From Salisapilia sapeloensis (Eukaryota > Oomycota > Peronosporomycetes > Peronosporales > Salisapiliaceae), in contig JAADVB010000059.1 in NCBI GenBank assembly GCA_023334545.1, positions 1 to 64,000 of the forward strand: DNA of 64,000 nucleotides, given 5' to 3'. Shown in pieces: positions 10,706 to 19,100 of this stretch. The first letter of the stretch is position 1. Each line of letters begins with the position of its first letter. A model generated the notes under the pieces. It saw only the letters and a program-made list of their open reading frames with translations. It searched no databases and was not told the origin of the DNA. The position numbers were made by a program, and so were the translations under genes.

Positions 10706-11774
10706 CTATAGGGACGTAGTGGTCCCTTCCGCAGGTTGACATTTCTCCTGCTCTCTCTTTCTCGCCAACTTTTCTCGCCTCGCATCACGTCGGCGTAAGA
10801 ACCACTCATACGTTCCGTATCCAAGGAAGTAGAGAGAGATATGGAATCCGAGGAGGAAGACGTACAAGAATAGGCACGGCGTAGAGATGACGCCACAGAT
10901 GATCAGGGGAATGTAAACAACATGATAGAGGCTGTCCGACGTGTAGTATGGTAGATCTAGAAGGAAGATGGCAAACGATGCGTACACGGCCTGCACAGCA
11001 AACTTCAAAGTGCCTACAACAAAAGTTCACGAGTTAAATCTCGTGAGACTTGTCTTTGGTATGGATTAACATACCGGTGCAGGCAATAGTGAAGAACTGG
11101 GCATAGTTTGCTTGGCCGACACAATTCTGTAGCCTATTCCAATACCATTTTATATGTCATTGATCCGTGCTTTCTAGATGATATACAAGATGTACCAAGT
11201 GCAGTGATGGTCAAGACCGGGGATATACTTGCGGCACACAGAGCAGTAGCGTGTCTTCTCCCAACGAGACCCATCCAGTCGCATACCAAACCAACCTCCA
11301 GACTATACATGCTGTTAATGCGCGTATTCGATGGTCTATGAGAAGAGACTCACGGCTGGGACAATGGAAGGGTCGATCCGTTCGCACGAGATCCAAGCAG
11401 CTACAAGGAGGACTGTGGTTGGAATATGGATGCCCAGTGCTATGACTGTCTATAATGCAAGGTAGATGAGCTCATTATTTATAAAGCATTGACTGCAGGA
11501 AGCGTACCACAAAAAAAGTGTTGGAGGAATGATGCGTATCCACCTTGTATAGCACCAAAATAGACACCACGTAAAAGCATACTGCCGAAATTGAATGGCA
11601 TAGCCACGTAAAGACTTGGTCCTTTGAAAACGGGCGTTCAAATCCATTCACTCGGACATGGCCCGGCGGTCTCGACTCTTCATCCTCCGGTACACGAGAC
11701 TGCTGGGTGTCCTCTACTGCATTTCCATTCTCCTGCGGAAGTGTGACACACACATTCTCTGATGCAACATCCAT
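10706..11774 (-). CDS. DHHC palmitoyltransferase (zDHHC family)
   Basis: Protein S-acyltransferase that attaches palmitate to cysteines of membrane-associated proteins. Five exons were read: 11774-11508, 11449-11354, 11302-11196, 11133-11075 and 11013-10706, giving 278 residues. Splicing produces the cysteine-rich domain YCSVCRKYIPGLDHHCTW followed by LQNCVGQANY, including the catalytic DHHC. Two membrane segments precede it and two follow, the usual topology with a cytosolic active site. The introns are 49-64 nt. The start codon is only 31 bases from that of the divergent F-box gene, so the two share a promoter or their 5-prime ends overlap. Which membrane it serves cannot be told from sequence. 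Confidence 0.93.
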
Positions 11775-11805
11775 GGTCCTTTGGAGCTAGTAAAATGCTG
11801 AAAGA

Positions 11806-14343
11806 ATGGAAATGGACAGCCTCTTCCTCGCCGATACGGTGGATTTTGCTAGGTATCGGTATGGGTTCATTTCTCAGACTTGGAATTTGTATGGAAGCTC
11901 ACAAATGGCTGAAAAGACCACCAATGGAAAGGGTAGTGGAGACACTCGTCTCCAGTGGCTGCGACGGATAAATGACGCGGTCAGTACTGCCACTAGGCAA
12001 GTCTTCCAGTCGGCACCATCCGTGCAACGCAATAGGCGCTTTGGATTGACTGGAAATGCACCGAAATTACCAGAACTGGAGCCGATTTTGGAGCTAGTCC
12101 GGTTTCCATCCACTTGTGTAACTGGCAAGAAACGTAAGCGACACATTCGCTTCGTTCGAGATATTCTGAGAGATCCTAAAGTGCAATGGCTTAGTCGAAG
12201 TTCCATTGAAAGTGGTGTATGCAATGCTTTGTGCCGAGAGCTACTATCTTATGTCGAAAATGCTCGAAGTCAGGAGCAGGAAGCAGATGTAGCACACGGT
12301 GATGCTGTGGCTGCAATGATCTGCCATATCATACTCGATTCATTGCTGTCTACGTGTGACAACTTGATGGGCAAATGTAGTGTACCATGTCAGTGGAAGT
12401 TCCTGGAGAAACCTCCGTTTCATGCCATGCCGTGTTTCTCACGATGGGAGACACTGCTTCCACTACTACAACGTTTAGCTGTCGAGGAACCTGCTATATT
12501 GGATCAAGTTGTCCAGTGCTACACTGTCGTCCCAATGGCCAAGGTCAATTGCTACTTTGCACATGCATACGGATTATGTCGGTTACTTGAGACGCTCGCA
12601 GCTACCGACAGCGATCTACATTCCCAGCATGCACAAACCTCCAGTACCATCCTTTCGTTTATTATCAATAAGCGAGTGCTTCGGATCGTACAAGAAGAAG
12701 ATGAACTCTCTGATTCGACCGCAAGTTTTGACGATTTACTTTTCTCGAAATTCTTTCACTACTTACAAAACTACTTGGTCATCTCCAAGACAGCAAAAAA
12801 CATTGCATCCCAGGCGCTCGTAAGCTCACTCGTTTCCACGCTGAAAACAAGTACATTCTCAATGTCAAAGACGATGCGAATCCGATGCGGCTACTTTGCA
12901 ACTACAGCCTGCATCCAAATAAGTGAATTCCCGTCTCTGATGATAGAGCAGGTACTCGCTATGGTCGATGCAAGAGGTGAGGGCGAAGAGGATGCAGCAT
13001 CTAGCAAGCAATTAGCAATCCTTGGATTTCTATCCAATCTCTGCGCCCACGTAGATAACATTGAGCTGGCAAATATCTTCCAGGTGCTCCAGAGCATCCT
13101 CGCATGCTACCAGCAAAAGCAGATAGACGAACAGACCAGACTCGCGTTTTTGTTCTTGATACTATATGTAGCTGTCCATCGCTACAAGCTACTTCCACCT
13201 CCAGCTGTATTTAATGAAGACAATGACTTCCAAGTACAAGCGAGTATTCGAGCATTACAATTGCAACGAACAAAGTTTCAGGACCACGTCCTCGTCTACG
13301 TCGAATACGAGGACTTCTACCTCATGCCAGTTCATTGGATGCAAATCTTTTGGCAGCACTGGTTCCTATTGCTAGACGCAGACATCCAGTCATTCCTACG
13401 TGATGCGATTGCATTCCAAGTTGACAGGACGACTAATGTTCAGACGCCAAAGAGAGCATGGAAACATGTCTTACGTCTCTTACCACTACGTAAGCATTTG
13501 CATCCTGCATCTGTCAACCTTGGCAAAATCATCTACCCTCACCTTGTCCAACCCGTTCCTTTCGAGCCACTCTCAAGCAATCCAGAGATGCAGTCGAGAA
13601 AGCATTTTATACAGCAGGAGTGTAAGCGACAGCTGAAGCGAAGGCGAGTCGAGACTTTTGAAACGGAGGAAGAAATGACGCGGAAATTGAACGTTCTACT
13701 GCTTCCAGACATAATGGAGCGTGTTTGCTCCTACCTGACGGCCAAGCGATTGTGTCGAATGTCTCTCGTTTCACGTGACTTTTATCCGATTGTACAGAAC
13801 CCGCAAGTATGGAAGCACGTGTGGTTTCAACTGACGAAAGACTTTCCAGTGGTGTGTCACCACGGTCCGTGTTACGTACATGATTGGAAGGAGATGTATA
13901 AAGAGCGTCTTCGATCTGTATCCAAGCTGCGTAAAGGACCGCTCGTGAGCCGAAGGAAGCCTGTGCATGCAACAACTGATAGTGCTTTCGATTCATCAAG
14001 TGACCCAAATCAACGGCGGCTGTGGAAGATCTGTACAGTATGCGGATGTAATCGTATTCTTTCAACTCCTACCAAGTTACTAGACCATTTAGAAGTGCAT
14101 GAGCAGTTCACTTGCACAGACGAATCTTGCCGTGCGTCGTTTACGTCTAAAAAGCTTTGGACAGAACATATCAAATCCAATCACACGTTAAAGGAGATGG
14201 ATGCGGCGAAGCAAACGAAGGATGACAGTGGGAAGTTCTTGTGTGGTTTTCCAGGTTGCAAGAAAGTATATACATCCGTCCTGTGGCTTCAAAAGCATCG
14301 AGAGAAACAAGGACATTTCGCAAGCGAAGAGACGAACGAATAG
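11806..14343 (+). CDS. F-box protein with three C-terminal C2H2 zinc fingers
   Basis: Single exon, 845 residues. Residues 1-600 look like an all-helical repeat region with Leu-rich amphipathic stretches; I cannot name the fold. An F-box lies near 628-675 (LLLPDIMERVCSYL, then LCRMSLVSRDF and WKHVW), the motif that binds SKP1 in SCF ubiquitin ligases. Three C2H2-like fingers follow between about 743 and 842: C-x2-C with H-x4-H, C-x4-C with H-x4-H, and C-x4-C with H-x5-H. A basic KRRR segment near 615 could be a nuclear signal. A role as an SCF substrate adaptor acting on nucleic-acid-bound targets is inference. The first ATG is used; Met34 (position 11905) is an alternative that would widen the promoter. 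Confidence 0.82.
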   Translation: MEMDSLFLADTVDFARYRYGFISQTWNLYGSSQMAEKTTNGKGSGDTRLQWLRRINDAVSTATRQVFQSAPSVQRNRRFGLTGNAPKLPELEPILELVRFPSTCVTGKKRKRHIRFVRDILRDPKVQWLSRSSIESGVCNALCRELLSYVENARSQEQEADVAHGDAVAAMICHIILDSLLSTCDNLMGKCSVPCQWKFLEKPPFHAMPCFSRWETLLPLLQRLAVEEPAILDQVVQCYTVVPMAKVNCYFAHAYGLCRLLETLAATDSDLHSQHAQTSSTILSFIINKRVLRIVQEEDELSDSTASFDDLLFSKFFHYLQNYLVISKTAKNIASQALVSSLVSTLKTSTFSMSKTMRIRCGYFATTACIQISEFPSLMIEQVLAMVDARGEGEEDAASSKQLAILGFLSNLCAHVDNIELANIFQVLQSILACYQQKQIDEQTRLAFLFLILYVAVHRYKLLPPPAVFNEDNDFQVQASIRALQLQRTKFQDHVLVYVEYEDFYLMPVHWMQIFWQHWFLLLDADIQSFLRDAIAFQVDRTTNVQTPKRAWKHVLRLLPLRKHLHPASVNLGKIIYPHLVQPVPFEPLSSNPEMQSRKHFIQQECKRQLKRRRVETFETEEEMTRKLNVLLLPDIMERVCSYLTAKRLCRMSLVSRDFYPIVQNPQVWKHVWFQLTKDFPVVCHHGPCYVHDWKEMYKERLRSVSKLRKGPLVSRRKPVHATTDSAFDSSSDPNQRRLWKICTVCGCNRILSTPTKLLDHLEVHEQFTCTDESCRASFTSKKLWTEHIKSNHTLKEMDAAKQTKDDSGKFLCGFPGCKKVYTSVLWLQKHREKQGHFASEETNE

Positions 14344-14400
14344 AGACTTCTATTTTTATCATTCAGACTTTGTTCTTCCTGTCTATACGAATTGTGCACA

Positions 14401-15730
14401 ATGCAAGCTAGTCTTCCTGACCCGACGACTACAAGAGATGTCATATACGCGGCAGTTTTCCGCATGAACCGACCACTGGACAAACAGGAAGTGAATCGCA
14501 TTTGTGACTATTTGGTGACGTAGGATACTGGTTCTTTCCTTCGCCGTCTAGTTGTATAACGAAGGTAATTTGGCTCATGTAGCAAACACTGGTTTCAGAC
14601 TGCCTATGACCTACGTGTTGCAAGATCCACGCACGAATGGCAAAGGTATGTAGCTAACATCTTACTAGATGTTTATTGCAGAAACGTTATTCGTGTACAG
14701 TTTGGAAATACCACTACGACTGAAGATTGCCATTCAAGAAGTGCTAGATGAAGCACATCCGGCGACTTCCATAGACCCAAATACATGCCAGGAACCGGTA
14801 GAACAGGAGCAACAGGCTTGTGCAAATACGGACGGAACAGGCGAATGGATCTACTCGCCAGACTATGGATGGTACTATCAGTATCCTGACCACACTATCT
14901 GGTACGGTGAAACTTCTACCGGAACGGAAGGCTATTACCAGTACTATAGTGATGCAAGTGACAGTCTACACTCTGCTTCTGCACAGTCGTCTCCTTCACG
15001 GTCTCCTCTTCGTACCGCCGTGACAGATGATTCCGTGACCAAGGAAGGACATTGGGACAATTGGGACCTAGGACAATGGAAAAATAGTCAGGATGAAGAT
15101 ACTCTACCTGATCATCAGTGTCTTGCAGTTGCACCTACACATGTTGACTCGATACAAACGAATGTGGAGCCGAGTAACACTTCCGAGTCGACCACGACGC
15201 CTATACAGAGTGATCAGGCCCAAACGACTTTGCAACCAGTTTCTGATTCGACATGGAGTTGTTCACAGTGCACATTTGTGAATTCAATGGATGAATCCTT
15301 TTGTGACGCATGCTACAACCACATCTCACTCTCCGTCGATCTCGATGGCGACTCTGTAAGTATTCCGTATCACAAAGTCTTGGCACGAACACAGTCACTA
15401 CCGAGTTATAGCGTTGCATTGGAAAGTGATGATATGCCTCCTCCTTCTCCGGCACCCACGGAAAACCTTTACCCACAAATTTACCCGTCTGCACCGCCAC
15501 TTGAGTTGTTCAACGGACAAGTGACTGAAGTAGACGGTGGTAATCGTCGATCATCTTTGTTCAAGACCAAGAGCTTGTGTGAACAACACGTGAAGCCCGT
15601 CGAATCTAACATGGACTACCTAGCTATGGCATTTAATCGTCCACCATCGCCCGTGAAGGGTACACAAAGCACAGTCAATGCAGTAGCAACTGATGCAAAG
15701 CATCAAACGAAACGAAAGCTTTTTAGCTAA
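14401..15730 (+). CDS. RanBP2-type zinc-finger protein
   Basis: Three exons, 14401-14514, 14552-14645 and 14682-15730, separated by introns of only 37 and 36 nt. They join in frame to 418 residues. The spliced N-terminus (about 75 residues) is helical with an NTGFRLPMTYVLQDPRTN stretch. Residues near 125-165 hold aromatic repeats such as PDYGWYYQYPD and EGYYQYY, reminiscent of OCRE or WW-like aromatic modules without a clear match. A single RanBP2/NZF finger follows, WSCSQCTFVNSMDESFCDAC with all four cysteines, a module that binds ubiquitin or single-stranded RNA. The rest is Pro/Ser-rich and acidic. The small exons are supported by phase continuity and by stops in the intron frames; function not assigned. 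Confidence 0.72.
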
Positions 15731-16157
15731 TGAATAAAGGAGATTAAAATGAAGCAGCAAGGATATCATAACACGTCTACTTTCTTTCCATTCCTTCGTG
15801 CAACTGCATTTGCATGCACGCTTTGTTCGATCTAGGATCCTCCATCTATTTCCGCTATCTTCAAGTTGCTTTCCAACATCATAGAAAGAAGATAAATATA
15901 GTCATACTCTCCGTTATAGCTACCTCTACATCCTTTACCATCTCTCTGTATCTACCTAAGACTCTTCTACATCTAAATCCTCTTCTTCAAAATAGCCATG
16001 GGTCGACCACCAGCTCTACCTCGAACTAAATGCCCGACCTTCACTCGCCAAACCTCGTTCTCAGTATATGTTGTAAACTTCAGCCTTTTCCGAACCAAAC
16101 CAACAATTCCTCCTAAGTTTCCTCATAAATCAAGAATCCCCGTGCGACGCAAGCGTG
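15731..16157 (+). other. Intergenic spacer, pyrimidine-rich
   Basis: 427 bases upstream of the nuclease-helicase gene. The + strand is rich in C and T, particularly from 15840 to 16140, a composition common in oomycete leaders and promoters. Overlapping short frames here are unsupported. Confidence 0.45.
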
Positions 16158-19100
16158 ATGGGGGTCAAGGGTCTCCAGACCTTTTGCTTCAACCACGAGG
16201 ATGAGCTATCGACTTTCCTCGACAAGATCTCCAACGTCACGCTTGCCGTCGACTACGATGGTTTCGTCAACTACTTGTGTGAACGTCTGTACGTAGCTGC
16301 TGCCACGGAAAGCGGGCTTTCGTCTCGCGCCTGGTTGCTCTTCGGTGGATGTCCTGACCGGCTTGAAGCGTGGATCACGACGTGGCTCAATGCTATGAAG
16401 AAGCAAGATATTAGTCTCATCTTTGTCCGTGACCCACCACGTTGTTTCGGTGGAGAAGCACAGGCGCATCGAAAAGGATGGACGTGGGTGGACCGAAATG
16501 CGCAAAAGAACAAGCGTGTTGCGAAACTAGTAGATCAGTTATTCTCGTCAGCGTCTGGGGAAATGTGCATGACCACGAGCAACGTCAAGGAGACTGAAAA
16601 TTTATTACATGGCGCGAATGGCGTATTTCCTTTTGCTAGCGAAAAGCTGCGTGGCACTTTGATGAAGCACGGTATTTCCGTCCGCCTTGCTCAACGTGAA
16701 GCAGATGAAGATCTAGCTCAACTCGTACGGACCGATAAGGCGTATGCAGTGCTTGGTCAGGACTCGGATTTCTTTTGCATGCCATCTGTTCGATACATCC
16801 CTTTTAGCTACATTGAGGTGCCGATGATGCACTCTGAGAGTCCTCCAAAAGCACGTATCTTCTATTCTACCATTTTAGCGCAGGCGCTTGGACTGGAGGA
16901 CAAGCAGCTCGTGGATCTCGCAATCGTTTGTGGCAATGACTTTACGCCTCCGATCGATGAAGAGTTTGGTCTTGCCAAAAAACTCGACTTCCCAGACCCA
17001 CGACCAACTAGATACGTGGATCCAATGGATGCGGCGGAATGGATTCGAGAGCACGGGTCTATCTGTCAGCACTTCCTATTGCCTATTTTGGAAACGCAAG
17101 CACCTGGTGTCATGACGGCTTTGTTCGAAATCTATCGTTTCTACGGGCAAGAAGACTTTTTCATGGAAAATTGCCCCGATCCGTCGGTACTACGGCCGGT
17201 GCAATTATCCAAGAAAAAGCGCAAAAGCTACTCGAGCCTTATTAACAACTTTAACTACCCTCTCATGGCTTTCGACGTCATTGAATCCAAGAACCGGCGA
17301 CTTTCGTCCAAGTACGACCCGCTCCAAGTCCATCCGTCGGCGGACGTTGGTAATAACTGGGTCGATCTACTTGCACCGGTGCGTAAGATGTTTTATTCTA
17401 CATTAAATGCCAGTCACGTCACGGAGATCGACACACGATCGGACGGTAGTAGAACGGTCGATGTGAAGATACCGAAATACCTTCAAAACTTTTTAAAACT
17501 GCCAATGGGCCAACGCTCTGGCAAAGCTCTCAATGACGTCCTTCGATCGATGGTCCTAAAAGAACTTTATGGGAACCCGAATGGCGTCGGTCCAGCCCAG
17601 TCGTTGACAGATATGTTTGGAAACCCGAATAAGAATGGCTTGGTCACGCGTACATTTGCCTACGCACTGCTGTTATTAATCAAGTGTGCCCCCTTGGACA
17701 TTGATGGCAGTCCACTAGTAACTGGTCGACGCATGGACCTGCTCTTAATTACGTCCATCGTTTGTGTGCACTCCAAGTCTGTTACTCAACGCGGTAACCA
17801 CGCTCCAAAGAACCCACCGACGCTTTTATCGGACAATCAAGTTCAGTGGGGAGATGCCGCAGTCGTTGCAGGATATATTGAGCTTTTAAGACTCGTCTAC
17901 TACATGCGCATTGTTCTTGGAGAAAAGATGCCTCCAAACGCCGGCTGCGCATCGTACTTTTCCTCTGAAGTCTTTGCCAAAGTGGCATCTACTGCAGAAC
18001 TAGCACGAGATATGTCACGTAGCAAGTCGGTTAGCTTTGAAAAGAAAGAGTTACGTATCATATTGGAAGAATTCAAGCCGCAGCTACAGATGTCGGTTGC
18101 CAATATAGCAAGTCTGTACTCCAACATTCGTGCTTCAATGGACAAAATGGTGAAATTGATGCCAAAGAAAGATCCGATTGCACAAGTCACGTCCAAACTA
18201 GATGCGATGCAACTACACGAGTCGAGTGAGAATAGTTCCGAGATGGATGCTTCCATCTCGGATGTTCCATCTACGCCAACTTCCACCAAATTATCTCCTA
18301 TCCATACGTCGCCATCCACTTCGGAAACTAGTCAGACTCCATCTCGGATGTCAAGTCTCATCCCTTCATCTGTCACCAAGAGGACATCTGCGAAAACTTC
18401 GTCTCCATCTCCAACTGCACAAACTCCTTCGCCAACATTAAGAGCACCGTCTGCAGAAATTATCAATCAGTCTCCGACTGCAGCCATGGAAGACAAGCTT
18501 TCTTCTCCCGATGAAAACGTTTCGGAAGAGCTTGCACCCACTCCACATGCCGAAAAAGATCTCACAGGTCTTATCAAAACGCTACCTGTGTATGCTCACC
18601 GACAGGAGATCATCGATACAGTATCCAAGAACCAATTGACGGTCATCCAGGGTGAAACTGGATGTGGTAAAAGCACGAGCGTTCCGCAATTCTTGTACGA
18701 TGCGTGGACGGAACGGAACCAATCTGTGAATGTGTATGTGACGCAACCTCGTCGTATCGCTGCCATCGAACTCGCATCGACTGTCGCCAAGATGCGGAAG
18801 AACAATAAGCAAGGGGAGGATGGAAAGCTTGGTAGCACGATTGGTTACCGTATTGGTCAGAAACAGGTCGTGTCGTCCAAGACCAAGATCACGTATGTCA
18901 CGACAGGGTACATGGTAGAACGTCTGATCCACAATGCCGAATCCCTTCAGTCCGTCACGCACATTGTTCTCGATGAAGTCCATGAACGCAGCATGGATGT
19001 CGACTTGCTCCTCCTTCTCCTGCGCCTAAACGCTGCCAATTACCCCAATCTCCGCCTCGTCATCATGTCTGCTACCATGGACGCACGAGTGATCGTAAAA

